A DNA stretch of 64,000 nt from Gammaproteobacteria bacterium (GTDB lineage: Bacteria; Pseudomonadota; Gammaproteobacteria; Pseudomonadales; Azotimanducaceae): contig JAUIAV010000006.1 of NCBI GenBank assembly GCA_030425195.1, positions 203,658 to 267,657 on the forward strand, given 5' to 3'. Below are positions 45,449-54,230 of the stretch, one piece after another; position 1 is the first letter of the stretch, and every line of letters begins with the position of its first letter. The notes under the pieces are model-generated. The model had not been told where the DNA came from. It did no database searches and saw only the letters and a list, made by a program, of their open reading frames with translations. A program made the translations under genes and the position numbers.

Positions 45449-47844
45449 GCTATCTGCACATCGGCAAGAATTTCACCCCGCCGGACATCTACGGCAAGGT
45501 CACCGGCAGGGCGAAGTACGCCGAGGACTATGCGGTAGACGGCATGGTGCACGCGCGTCTGCTCACCTCGCCCATGCCGCATGCACGGGTGAAGAACATC
45601 GATGCTTCCGAAGCAATGGCCATGGAGGGCGTGGTCGGCATTCTCACCGCCGAGGACGTCTATCCCACCGAGGCACCGGCACCCGCACTGCTCACCAACG
45701 AGCCCGTTTTCGTGGGCGACCCCATCCTCGCCGTCGCGGCGGTGGACGAGAAGACGGCTGAAAACGCGCTGGCGAAGATCCGCCTGGACCTGGAGCCGCT
45801 GCCGTTCACCGTCGATCCCGTCGACAGCCTCCGTCCGAACGGACCGAGCGCGCGCCCGGAAGGGAACGTCTTTTCCGAGCGGGAGATGAAGGCCGTTTCC
45901 TGGTCGGCCGATGACGTGGAGCGTTTTGTCACTGGTCGCGAACCCACGGCGCCTGCCGCCATGGAGTGGAGCTACGGAGACCTGGAAGCAGGCTTCGACA
46001 ACGCGGAAGTGATTCTCGAGGAATCCTTCGTGACCACCGGCTATGCACACATGTCCATGGAGCCGCGTTCTGTCCTCTCCTACTGGCAGAACGGCAAGTG
46101 CCACGTGCACGGCTCCACGCAATCGCAGTCGTTCATCGTCCCGTTCCTGGCCAGGATGCTGAACATCGAGCAGGCCGATCTGGTTTTCGTGGCGGAATAC
46201 TGCGGCGGCGGCTTCGGTTCGAAGATCGGCGCGTATCCGGTGCTCGCAATCCCCGGCTATTTCTCCAGGAAGATCGGCCGCCCGGTGATGCTGCGTATCA
46301 CGAGGGAAGAGGAATACTACGTGGGATCGGCCCGGGTCGGTTTCCAGGGCTGGATCAAGGCCGGTTTCACCCGCGAAGGCCGGGTGTCGGCCGTGGACCT
46401 GTACATCGTCCAGGACCTGGGGCCGAATTCCACCGGCGGCGATGCTTCCTCCGCCGGCGGCGCCGTCTCCATTCTCTACCAGCCGGATGCCATGCGCCTC
46501 AGGGACGTACCCGTGCTGACCAATACCACTCCGCGGGGCGCGCAACGGGGGCCTGGACAGAATCAGATCGCCGCCGTGTTCGAGCCGCTTCTCGATAAGG
46601 CGGCCGGGGAGCTCGGCATCGATCCGGTCGAGATCCGCCGTCTGAACGCACCGGATTCGAATACCACCATCAATGCGGATCAGGGTCCGATCACCAGCGC
46701 CTACATGGAGCAGGCGCTGGTCAAAGGTGCGGAGCTGTTCAACTGGTCTGAACGGATCAGGCGATCCGGTCAGCGGAACGGCTCGAAGGTCACCGGCATC
46801 GGTGTGGGCCAGGGCTATCATTCCGCTGGAGCGCATGGGTTCGATGGCCTGGTCCGTCTGACGCCGGACGGCAGAATCCACCTGCACAGCGGTGTAGGCA
46901 ACCTGGGCACTTACTCCTACGCGGCCACCACCCGGGCGGCAGCGGAAGTGCTGAAGTGCAACTGGGAGAGCTGCATCATTCACCGGGGCAGCTCGGACGC
47001 TCACCTGCCCTGGTCCAGCTACCAGGCAGGCAGCAACACGACGTTCACCCACACGCGCGCCAACTACGTGGCAGCGTCGGATCTGCTCCAGAAGATGAAG
47101 CGAATCGCGGCCGGGGAACTCGGCGGAGAGCCGGAGCAGTACGACGTGGCCGACGAGCGGGTCTTCGACACCGCCAACGCGGCCCGCTCACTGACCTACG
47201 CGGAAGTGGCGGCAAAGGCCATTGAGCTCGGCGGTGAATTCAGCGGCGAAACCTATCCGGAGGACATTCACGAGGTCACTCAGCGCGCGGTTCAGGCTAT
47301 GGCCGGCAGCGGCCTGATCGGTGTGGCCAAGGACACGCTGCCCGTGCGCGGGACGGTGCCCGGGCTCACGGTGGGTTTTGCCGAGATCGAGCTCGATCTG
47401 GAGACCGGTAAGCACGAGATCGTCGACTTTCTCGCCGTCGCGGACTGCGGCACGGTCGTGCATCCGCTGGGCCTGGCAGGACAGCTCCGCGGCGGGGCGG
47501 TCTGGGGTTTCGGCATGGCCTCGCTCGAACGCCACGTCTACGACCCTCAGAACGGCCTGCCGGCCAACGTGGGTTACTACCAGACCAAACCACCGAGCTA
47601 TCTGGACGTGCCGAGCAGCATGGAATGGGCCGCCCTCGACATCGCCGACCCGGACAATCCGGTGGGTGCTCGAGGCGTGGGCGAACCGGCCATGGGTTCT
47701 GCCACCGCGGCCGTCATGTGCGCCCTTTCCAACGCCCTCGGCGGGCACCTGTTCAATAGAACGCCGGTGACCCCGGACGTGGTGCTCAATCACCTTTCCG
47801 GTCAGGGGCAGTCCGCTGCGCCGCTGGCCATCAACACGTTTTAG
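45445..47844 (+). CDS. Molybdenum hydroxylase large subunit (molybdopterin-binding)
   Basis: A 799-residue catalytic subunit of an aldehyde oxidase/xanthine dehydrogenase-type enzyme. GKVTGRAKYAEDY is the N-terminal motif, YCGGGFGSK binds the cofactor, RGPGQNQ follows, and ARGVGEPAMGS near the C-terminus carries the catalytic Glu. It has no signal of its own. The substrate (aldehyde, purine or aromatic heterocycle) is not shown by these motifs. The order small-large-FAD/FeS-cytochrome b is compact. Confidence 0.93.
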   Translation: MSYLHIGKNFTPPDIYGKVTGRAKYAEDYAVDGMVHARLLTSPMPHARVKNIDASEAMAMEGVVGILTAEDVYPTEAPAPALLTNEPVFVGDPILAVAAVDEKTAENALAKIRLDLEPLPFTVDPVDSLRPNGPSARPEGNVFSEREMKAVSWSADDVERFVTGREPTAPAAMEWSYGDLEAGFDNAEVILEESFVTTGYAHMSMEPRSVLSYWQNGKCHVHGSTQSQSFIVPFLARMLNIEQADLVFVAEYCGGGFGSKIGAYPVLAIPGYFSRKIGRPVMLRITREEEYYVGSARVGFQGWIKAGFTREGRVSAVDLYIVQDLGPNSTGGDASSAGGAVSILYQPDAMRLRDVPVLTNTTPRGAQRGPGQNQIAAVFEPLLDKAAGELGIDPVEIRRLNAPDSNTTINADQGPITSAYMEQALVKGAELFNWSERIRRSGQRNGSKVTGIGVGQGYHSAGAHGFDGLVRLTPDGRIHLHSGVGNLGTYSYAATTRAAAEVLKCNWESCIIHRGSSDAHLPWSSYQAGSNTTFTHTRANYVAASDLLQKMKRIAAGELGGEPEQYDVADERVFDTANAARSLTYAEVAAKAIELGGEFSGETYPEDIHEVTQRAVQAMAGSGLIGVAKDTLPVRGTVPGLTVGFAEIELDLETGKHEIVDFLAVADCGTVVHPLGLAGQLRGGAVWGFGMASLERHVYDPQNGLPANVGYYQTKPPSYLDVPSSMEWAALDIADPDNPVGARGVGEPAMGSATAAVMCALSNALGGHLFNRTPVTPDVVLNHLSGQGQSAAPLAINTF

Positions 47845-47852
47845 GGGGAGAC

Positions 47853-48842
47853 ATGGCAGCTCACGACGTCATGCCCGACATCGAACTCTTCCAGCCCGTC
47901 ACGGTGGAGGACGCATCCGCAATTGCCCGGCGTCTGGAAGGACGCGGCTGGGTGCTGGCCGGCGGCCAGGACACCTACGGCTGGCTGAAGGATCGGGCCA
48001 AAACCGCCACCGCCATGATCGACCTCGGCACCATCGAAGCCCTGAGCGGCATCGAGGAGACCGCGGACGGCGTCCGCATCGGGGCCATGACCACGCTGCG
48101 CACCGTCAGCCGGGATCCGCTGATCCGGGAGCGTTATGCCCTGCTGGCCGAAGCGGCCGGCAAGGTCGCCAGCCCGCAGATCCGCAACCAGGGCACGCTG
48201 GGTGGCAACGTGGCCCAGGACACGCGCTGCTGGTACTACCGCCGTGGACTGTCCTGTTACCGCGCAGGCGGCAACATCTGCTACGCAGACAGCCCGGAGG
48301 GCATGAACCGGGAGCATGCGATCCTCGGCGCAAGCCGCTGTGTCGCCGTCAGCCCCTCGGACACCGGAACCGCGCTGGTGGCTCTGGATGCGGTTATGGT
48401 CATTCAGAACGGCGGCAGCGTCCGGCGCGTGCCTGCCGCGAAGTTTTTTGTCGGTCCGGCGGTGAACATCACCCACATGACCGTGCTCCGGGAGGGTGAC
48501 ATCCTCACGGCCATCGAGCTGCCTGCCGCCTGGGCGGGTGCCGAGCACTATTTCGAAAAGGTGGCCGATCGGGATGTATGGGACTTCGCCCTGGTCAGCA
48601 TCGCAGCCGCGTTCCGGACCAGCGGTAATGCCATCGAAGACGCCCGGCTGGTCTGCGGCGCGGTTTCCTGCGTGCCGCACCGGCTGAATGCCGTCGAACG
48701 GGCCGTGATCGGCAGACCTCGCTCGGAAGAGACGGCCGAATCGGTAGCCGGCCTTGCCAGCCAGGGTGCGAAGCCTCTCAACTTCAATCATTTCAAGGCA
48801 CCGCTGATGGAAAATCTCGTCAAGCGCGCGCTCAGATCATAG
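47853..48842 (+). CDS. Molybdenum hydroxylase FAD subunit with additional iron-sulfur site (PaoB-like)
   Basis: A 329-residue FAD-binding subunit (CO dehydrogenase flavoprotein fold). IRNQGTLGGNVAQDTRC is the flavin-binding region. It is followed by a Cys-rich insertion (RCWYYR, SCYRAGGNICYA, NREHAILG, then Cys in SRCVAVSPSD) as in E. coli PaoB and 4-hydroxybenzoyl-CoA reductase, where it holds a [4Fe-4S] cluster. Starts 8 bp after the large subunit with GGGGGAG upstream. Confidence 0.9.
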   Translation: MAAHDVMPDIELFQPVTVEDASAIARRLEGRGWVLAGGQDTYGWLKDRAKTATAMIDLGTIEALSGIEETADGVRIGAMTTLRTVSRDPLIRERYALLAEAAGKVASPQIRNQGTLGGNVAQDTRCWYYRRGLSCYRAGGNICYADSPEGMNREHAILGASRCVAVSPSDTGTALVALDAVMVIQNGGSVRRVPAAKFFVGPAVNITHMTVLREGDILTAIELPAAWAGAEHYFEKVADRDVWDFALVSIAAAFRTSGNAIEDARLVCGAVSCVPHRLNAVERAVIGRPRSEETAESVAGLASQGAKPLNFNHFKAPLMENLVKRALRS

Positions 48843-48851
48843 GGAGCAGAG

Positions 48852-49610
48852 ATGGAACTGGTCGAAGTCAGACAGGATGTGTGGGGCCGGGAGGTTCTGC
48901 TCGGCGTTTCCTGGGATCTGCTCTGGGTGGTGCTGTCCCTGACCGCTGCCGCCATCATCATTCACCTGCTCGTCATGGCATTCCTGTCGAAGAGCGACAG
49001 ACCGTCGCCCGATGGCCCGCATCTCACCCGTCACGCGGGCGTGGACCGGGGCTTTCACTGGATCATGGCGATCAGTGTTTTCGTGCTGCTGTTCACCGGC
49101 GTTCTGCCCATCGTCGGCGTGGATTTCGACTGGCTGACGATTCACTGGGTCGCGGGTCTGATCCTGACCGGCGCTGTGGTCTTCCACACCGTCCGGGCAC
49201 TCATCTGGCAGAAGCCGAAAGAGATGTGGGTGGGAGCGCGGGATTTTCAGGAACCATTCGATCAGGCAATCAAGCCAGGCAAATATTCGCTGCTCCAGAA
49301 AGGCATGCATCACGCCATGACCGTGCTGGTGCTGCTCGTGATCGGCACCGGCCTTGCCCTCTTCTGGGTGATGGACACGCCCTGGTGGGAACGCTCGAAT
49401 GCGCTCGATGAAGCGACGCTGGGCTGGATGTTTCTGCTCCATGGTGCCTCCACGCTCGGCCTGATCGTGCTGACCGCTCTGCACGTCTACTTCGCGCTGC
49501 GGCCGGAGAAGCGTTTCTACACCCGATCGATGATCTCCGGATGGATCTCCGAGGATGAGCACCGCGCCAACCACGATCCGGGCCGCTGGTCTCCGGACCA
49601 GTCCAGCTGA
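48852..49610 (+). CDS. Cytochrome b subunit (formate dehydrogenase gamma/cyt b561 type)
   Basis: A 252-residue membrane protein with five hydrophobic segments and repeated His in helices (RGFHWIMAISVF, TIHWVAGLILTG, VFHTVRAL, MHHAMTVLVLL, LHVYFAL), the pattern of diheme b cytochromes that pass electrons to quinone. Placed 9 bp after the FAD subunit, it is the likely membrane anchor and electron acceptor of the exported molybdenum hydroxylase. Its stop shares one base with the next start. Confidence 0.9.
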   Translation: MELVEVRQDVWGREVLLGVSWDLLWVVLSLTAAAIIIHLLVMAFLSKSDRPSPDGPHLTRHAGVDRGFHWIMAISVFVLLFTGVLPIVGVDFDWLTIHWVAGLILTGAVVFHTVRALIWQKPKEMWVGARDFQEPFDQAIKPGKYSLLQKGMHHAMTVLVLLVIGTGLALFWVMDTPWWERSNALDEATLGWMFLLHGASTLGLIVLTALHVYFALRPEKRFYTRSMISGWISEDEHRANHDPGRWSPDQSS

Positions 49611-49957
49611 TGGAGGACCGGATCGAGGCGGTGGAAACCGCCTATGAGTTTCTGCTCGCCTATGCCGCCCAGGGCCGGGAAGACGACGTGGACGGCCCGG
49701 GGCAGAAGTCCCGGGACGTGCTCGCCGGTCTCGATTCCGCGCTCGACAGCCTGCAGGGGATGCTCTCGGACGGCGTGCCCTTCCACGCGGTGGTCGCCGA
49801 TGACATCGGAAAGACCCGTAAGGCGCTGGCTCTGGTGCTCGATCAGCCGAGAATTTCCAGCGAGCTGGTGGACAACCTGAACGCCTCCATGCATCTGCGC
49901 GCCGTCCTGACGGACCTCTTTCTCATCAGCGAAGCGGCCCGCATCAGCCGCGGCTGA
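49610..49957 (+). CDS. Hypothetical protein at the end of the molybdenum hydroxylase operon
   Basis: A 115-residue all-helical soluble protein, acidic, with no Cys and no signal or membrane segment. Its ATG overlaps the cytochrome b stop by one base (TGATG), indicating co-translation. It could be a chaperone or assembly factor for the complex, but I recognise no family and this is a guess from position only. Confidence 0.7.
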   Translation: MEDRIEAVETAYEFLLAYAAQGREDDVDGPGQKSRDVLAGLDSALDSLQGMLSDGVPFHAVVADDIGKTRKALALVLDQPRISSELVDNLNASMHLRAVLTDLFLISEAARISRG

Positions 49958-49969
49958 CCGGTTAGCTTC

Positions 49970-50464
49970 GTGAAACTCTGGCTCATCCGCCACGCCAAAT
50001 CCGCCTGGGGAGACCGGGGGCTGAGTGATTTCGACCGGCCGCTCAACGGCCGCGGCAAGCGGGATGGTCCGCGGATGGCCGCGTGGCTCAGTGACCAGTC
50101 CGATCCGGCCACCTGGCTCTGGACCAGCACTGCCGTTCGCGCCCAGGCAACCGCCGCCTTCGTTCAGGACGGTTTCGAGCTCGACGCAGATCGCGTGATC
50201 AGCGAGGACCGTCTCTATCACGCCAGTCCCGAGCAGATCCTGGACGTGGTGCGGCAGACACCCGGGGACGTCACTGCCGTGGCAGTCGTTGCGCACAATC
50301 CGGGACTCACCTGGCTGGTGAACGCGATGGGAAGCGACCCGGTGACGGACAATCTGCCGACCTTCGGCGTTGCCCGCTTCGATTGCTCAGGTGGCTGGGA
50401 CGGACTCACGGCAGGCAGTGCCCGTCTGGACTTTCTGGTCAGCCCGAAGACCCTTCCCCACTGA
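49970..50464 (+). CDS. Histidine phosphatase family protein, SixA-like
   Basis: A 164-residue phosphoglycerate-mutase-fold phosphatase: catalytic RHAKSAWGD at the N-terminus (RHG-type motif with K), GRGKRDGPRMAAWL, and the second His in VVAHNPGLTWL. This layout is typical of SixA, which removes phosphate from histidine phosphotransfer domains. Start GTG, 12 bp after the previous gene. It converges with the rRNA methyltransferase gene. Confidence 0.88.
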   Translation: MKLWLIRHAKSAWGDRGLSDFDRPLNGRGKRDGPRMAAWLSDQSDPATWLWTSTAVRAQATAAFVQDGFELDADRVISEDRLYHASPEQILDVVRQTPGDVTAVAVVAHNPGLTWLVNAMGSDPVTDNLPTFGVARFDCSGGWDGLTAGSARLDFLVSPKTLPH

Positions 50465-50473
50465 AGCTCATTT

Positions 50474-51430
50474 TTACCCGGGCTCTGGCTTCAAGATTCT
50501 CGCCACGAAAAAACCGTCGAAAAGGTCATCCGGCAGAATGCGCCGGGTTGCCGCGAGGCGTTCGTCGAAACTCCGACCCTGCCAGCTCGTCAGGCCGGAC
50601 CGATGGCCGGGCGCCGGCGTCCTGAGCTCCGGCAGCGGGACGATCTCCGCCTCCGGTTGACGACGGAGCAGATAGTCCACCACGCCTTCATTTTCCTCCG
50701 CCGAGAACGCGCAGGTGCAGTAGATCATCTCTCCGCCCGGCTTCAGAGCCAGATAGGCGGAGCGGATCAGCCCCCGCTGCTTGCGGACCATCTCGCGGGT
50801 TTTCCGCAAAGACCAGTGCGCATAACTGAGGGGATCGTTCAGGCGGATGCGGGATTCCGACGAGCAGGGAGAATCCAGCAGCACCCGGTCGAACCGATCC
50901 GGCACCTTGCGGCCGACGGAGCGCCCATCCGCCAGATAGAACTCGGCACCGGTCACACCGCAGCGCGCCAGATTGGCCCGCATCCGGTGAAACCGGCTCC
51001 GTACCGCTTCCACTGCCGCAATCCGTCCGGTGTTGCCCATTGCCACCGCCAGCTGCAGCGTCTTGCCCCCTGGAGCGGCAGCCAGGTCGAGCACCTCGTG
51101 CTGCGGCGCCACCTCCAGCCACCGGACTGCGAGCAGGCTGGAGGGATTCATGGGATAGACGGCACCGGCTTCCACCGCGGGGTGCGCCATGAGGCGCTCC
51201 CGCTCGGCGCCCGGCACCGAGAAGCAGTCTTCGAGCCCGGGCACCGGGTCGCCGTCCGGCAGTTCGTCCCGGGCGATGAGCGGATTCCGAACCCAGCACA
51301 CCCGTTTGGACGCCGTCAGCGTCTGCCAGACGGTTTTCGCCAGCACCGGGCCGTAGATGGCATCCAGTCTTTCGCGCAGCGGCGCCAGCCGCTCCTCTCC
51401 ATCCGGGATTGCCGAATCGTCGTCCTTCAT
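50474..51430 (-). CDS. RsmB/NOP-family 5-methylcytosine RNA methyltransferase (RsmF-like)
   Basis: A 318-residue SAM-dependent methyltransferase. LDLAAAPGGKTLQLA is the SAM site, LLDSPCSSESR holds one catalytic-pathway Cys and YCTCAFSAEENEG the nucleophilic Cys region. This short form lacks the C-terminal PUA-like domain of full RsmF/YebU. The likely substrate is rRNA or tRNA cytosine. The ATG at 51430 was chosen, as the frame upstream is only low-complexity. Confidence 0.87.
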   Translation of the reverse strand: MKDDDSAIPDGEERLAPLRERLDAIYGPVLAKTVWQTLTASKRVCWVRNPLIARDELPDGDPVPGLEDCFSVPGAERERLMAHPAVEAGAVYPMNPSSLLAVRWLEVAPQHEVLDLAAAPGGKTLQLAVAMGNTGRIAAVEAVRSRFHRMRANLARCGVTGAEFYLADGRSVGRKVPDRFDRVLLDSPCSSESRIRLNDPLSYAHWSLRKTREMVRKQRGLIRSAYLALKPGGEMIYCTCAFSAEENEGVVDYLLRRQPEAEIVPLPELRTPAPGHRSGLTSWQGRSFDERLAATRRILPDDLFDGFFVARILKPEPG

Positions 51431-51536
51431 GCCCGGGGAGTGTAGAGCGAGGGGGAGGGCATGCGCGAGCCGTCTGGACTCCAACGCAGACAGCCGGTAT
51501 ACCTACGCACCCGGACACCAAAGGAAGCTGCACCCC

Positions 51537-51776
51537 ATGGGTTTCTTCTCGTTTCTCGTTCTTCTTGGAATCGCCTACCTGTTGTGGCGGGTCACCGATC
51601 AGCTGCCGGATCTGACCTTCCGGCTGAGTGAAGTTCAACGCGACGTTGCCGAGCTGCGCAGATCGCTGGCCGAAAAGGCTGACGATACATCGGTCGCGTC
51701 ACCTCCTCCCGCACCCGAACCCACCCCGGCCGCTGACAGCAGTTCCACGACAGGTGGCGGGGACACCGGCGTCTAG
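51537..51776 (+). CDS. Small single-helix membrane protein
   Basis: A 79-residue protein: an N-terminal transmembrane helix (FFSFLVLLGIAYLLWRV), a short amphipathic helix (LSEVQRDVAELRRSLAEK) and a Pro/Ala/Ser/Thr-rich tail. AAAGGAAG lies 11 bases before the ATG. It is 8 bp upstream of another membrane protein gene and may act with it. No family recognised. Confidence 0.7.
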   Translation: MGFFSFLVLLGIAYLLWRVTDQLPDLTFRLSEVQRDVAELRRSLAEKADDTSVASPPPAPEPTPAADSSSTTGGGDTGV

Positions 51777-51784
51777 ATACTGCA

Positions 51785-52567
51785 GTGCCTAAGCGCGCAC
51801 CGGACTGGCGGATCTGGCTCGGCCTGGGACTGACCACCGTCTGGCTGCTGCTGGGAGTCCTGTGGATATCGCAGGAGGGCTGGAGCGCGTTCCTGAGACT
51901 GCCTGCGGACGACCTCGGCAGCTTCCTGGAAGGTGCGTTCGCCCCGCTCGCCTTCCTCTGGCTGGTGATCGGCTACTTCCTGCAGAAGAAGGAGCTCGAG
52001 CAGAACACCGAGGCGCTCAAGGCCCAGGCGGAGGAGATCCAGCGGACCGCCGAGCAGGCAGTCATCCAGTCGGAGCAGATGGCGGCCAGCGAAGTGCATG
52101 CACGCCAGGAGGCGTTTCTCCAGGTTTACCGCGCCGTGCGCGCTCAGCTCGGCACCATCATCGGTTTTCTGTTCATCTCGAGTCAGGCCACCGCCGCGGA
52201 CGGCACGGTGACGCCGGAGGAACAGAGCAAGCTCTTCGCGAATTCCAGCCGGGATCCCGAAACCTTTTCACGACGGATGCTCGAACTGCATTTCCAGCTC
52301 GCCGATTTTCCCGAGCGTCAGTACGATCTGTTCTACGGCACACCCATCCGTGCGCGGCATTCGAACAGCTTCATCTTCACCTTCGAGCGGTTGCTGAAAA
52401 GGGCCGGCGAAGTAGACGGGGAAGGCATCATCCGCGATGCCTTTCTCGGCGGCGGGCACGGTCTCATCTACCGGCTCGCCAAGTTTCACCAGCAGCACGC
52501 ACCCCCCGAACTGGCGTCCCCGGACAGAACCGGGGTGTATTTCAATTTCGACCCGGAGCAGATCTGA
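51785..52567 (+). CDS. Hypothetical membrane protein with two helices and a coiled coil
   Basis: A 260-residue protein with hydrophobic helices at about residues 11-29 and 46-66, a coiled coil at about 67-110 (KKELEQNTEALKAQAEEI), and a soluble C-terminal half of unknown fold. The topology resembles small stand-alone membrane proteins found near phage-defence or stress loci, but no catalytic motif is seen. Start GTG. The stop shares one base with the next ATG. Confidence 0.75.
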   Translation: MPKRAPDWRIWLGLGLTTVWLLLGVLWISQEGWSAFLRLPADDLGSFLEGAFAPLAFLWLVIGYFLQKKELEQNTEALKAQAEEIQRTAEQAVIQSEQMAASEVHARQEAFLQVYRAVRAQLGTIIGFLFISSQATAADGTVTPEEQSKLFANSSRDPETFSRRMLELHFQLADFPERQYDLFYGTPIRARHSNSFIFTFERLLKRAGEVDGEGIIRDAFLGGGHGLIYRLAKFHQQHAPPELASPDRTGVYFNFDPEQI

Positions 52568-53451
52568 TGACCCACCGCATTTCCACATCGTACTTTCCGG
52601 CGCGGGCATCGGCCCTGCTGCTCCTGACCGCCCTGGCCTCTCAAGCGTTCGGCGGCCCCGCCGACCGGTTCGCCGGGGTGGAAGTCACCGCGGAGCCCGT
52701 CAGCGGCAGTGTGCACATGCTCACAGGGTCCGGGGGCAACATCGGCGTCTCCGTGGGCGCGGATGGCACACTGATCATCGACGATCAGTACGCGCCGCTC
52801 GCGGAGCGGATTCAGACCGCGCTGCACGGACTGGGCGGCGGCAGACCCAAGCTCATTCTGAACACCCACGTGCACGGTGATCACACCGGCGGTAACGCAC
52901 ATTTCGGCACTGCCGGAACCATCATCGCCCACGACAACGTGCGCATCCGCCTGCTCGATCAGGACCTGGAACGGAGCGCACTGCCGCTGGTGACCTATGA
53001 GGAACGGGTGACCGTCCACTTCAACGACGAGACGCTGCAGCTCATCCATCTGCCTGCGGGACACACGGACGGAGACAGCGTTGTCTGGTTCACGAGCGCC
53101 AACGTCGTCCATATGGGCGATCACCTGTTCGTCGGACGCTTCCCCTACGTCGATACCGGCAGCGGCGGCACCGTGAGCGGCTACATGGCCAACCTGGAAT
53201 CCGTTCTGCACATGGTGCCCAACGACATCCACGTGATTCCCGGGCACGGCCCGCTCACGGACAAGTCCGCCATCCACGAGAGCCTGGAGATGATCCGGGC
53301 TACCCGCACCGTCGTCGCCAATGCCCTGGCCGAAGGTCTGGACACGGACGCCATCATCGCCCGGGGCCTCGGCGATCAGTGGGCCGACTTCGGCAGCGGC
53401 TTCATCAACGAGGAACGGTGGATCCGGATCCTGCTGACGGATTTCCAGTGA
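52567..53451 (+). CDS. Exported metallo-beta-lactamase-fold hydrolase
   Basis: A 294-residue protein with a signal peptide (ASALLLLTALASQAFG) and an MBL fold: metal ligands in NTHVHGDHTGGN, LPAGHTDGDSVVW, MGDHLF and VIPGHGP. This is the SoxH/quinoprotein-relay-like type rather than a classical beta-lactamase. Its ATG overlaps the preceding stop by one base and its stop overlaps the next gene (GTGA). Confidence 0.88.
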   Translation: MTHRISTSYFPARASALLLLTALASQAFGGPADRFAGVEVTAEPVSGSVHMLTGSGGNIGVSVGADGTLIIDDQYAPLAERIQTALHGLGGGRPKLILNTHVHGDHTGGNAHFGTAGTIIAHDNVRIRLLDQDLERSALPLVTYEERVTVHFNDETLQLIHLPAGHTDGDSVVWFTSANVVHMGDHLFVGRFPYVDTGSGGTVSGYMANLESVLHMVPNDIHVIPGHGPLTDKSAIHESLEMIRATRTVVANALAEGLDTDAIIARGLGDQWADFGSGFINEERWIRILLTDFQ

Positions 53452-54017
53452 TCGATCCCCTCGGCCGTCTGGCGGCGGACCGCCGACTGGCACGGGAACG
53501 GCAGGACCCATGCGCGGCCCTCTGCACCCTGGGTAATCTCGGCGCGGACGGCTGGCCGGAGACCAGAACTCTGGTGCTCCGGGATCTCGAGGACCGGCTG
53601 GCGGTCTTCGTGAATGCCACCAGCCCCAAATTCACTCAACTCGATCGGGTGAGCCTGGTGGTCTGGCTGCCGTCCCTGAACGTGCAGTACCGCCTCAGAT
53701 GCGAGACCGAGCCGGTGCCAAGGGAGCTGGTCGCAGACAGCTGGCAGCTCCGGCCGGAGCCGCCGAAGCACATGGACTGGCTGTACACGCTCGCCCGGCC
53801 TCAGAGTTCTCCCATCGAGAGCCGTGAGCGGCTCCTCGAGGAGCTTGCGTCACTGTCGCTCCCGGAGCCGCTCACGGCGCCAGATACCGCCCGTGGTTTC
53901 TATCTGCTTCCGCAGGTCATCGATCGGCTCGACCTCGGCATGGAGAACGGCATCCACGATCGGCGACGTTACCTTCCCGGCAATCCGAGCTGGTCTGAAG
54001 TGGTGCTGGTGCCTTAG
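53448..54017 (+). CDS. Pyridoxamine 5'-phosphate oxidase-family protein
   Basis: A 189-residue FMN-binding split-barrel protein: ETRTLVLRDLEDRLAVFVNATSPKFTQL is the FMN-binding part and RYLPGNPSWSEVVLVP the end. It lacks the C-terminal dimerisation/substrate signature of true PdxH, so a different flavin function is likely. Start GTG overlapping the MBL-fold gene. It is the last gene before the A/T-richer region. Confidence 0.82.
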   Translation: MIDPLGRLAADRRLARERQDPCAALCTLGNLGADGWPETRTLVLRDLEDRLAVFVNATSPKFTQLDRVSLVVWLPSLNVQYRLRCETEPVPRELVADSWQLRPEPPKHMDWLYTLARPQSSPIESRERLLEELASLSLPEPLTAPDTARGFYLLPQVIDRLDLGMENGIHDRRRYLPGNPSWSEVVLVP

Positions 54018-54019
54018 GG

Positions 54020-54048
54020 AGACTGCGATCGCTGGTGAGGAGCAGTCT
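54020..54048 (+). terminator. Hairpin after the PNPOx-like gene
   Basis: AGACTGC (54020-54026) and GCAGTCT (54042-54048), perfect 7-bp arms around 15 bases, starting 3 bp after the stop codon. No T-run follows, so it is a possible transcript-end structure rather than a classical terminator. Confidence 0.4.
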
Positions 54049-54053
54049 GAGCT

Positions 54054-54110
54054 CAAAGCAGACAATCCTTAGCGCGTATCGCTATGGCCGGTTTCGGCCA
54101 GAAGCCGTCG
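54054..54110 (+). repeat. Dispersed intergenic element, copy 1
   Basis: Degenerate copy with CAAAGCAGACAATCC at its left and TTTCGGCCAGAAGCCG at its right, corresponding to the GAAAGCAGACATTCG and TTTCGGCCAAGAGCCG blocks of later copies. It lies between converging genes, at the left edge of the A/T-richer mosaic region. Confidence 0.5.
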
Positions 54111-54230
54111 ATCAACCGCGAGACTCTAGTGCACTATCCTGCAGATCGAAATTGCGCCGTTTCCGTTGCTCGCAGCGGCATCCGTTCGGCAAGCGATGTC
54201 GTTCTACGAGCCAATGCGGCCTTTCGCCCC

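Noticed and set aside
51785..54017. Phage-defence system (coiled-coil membrane protein plus hydrolase)
   Set aside because: The metallo-beta-lactamase protein has a signal peptide and is exported, and the neighbours lack nuclease, TIR or ATPase domains.
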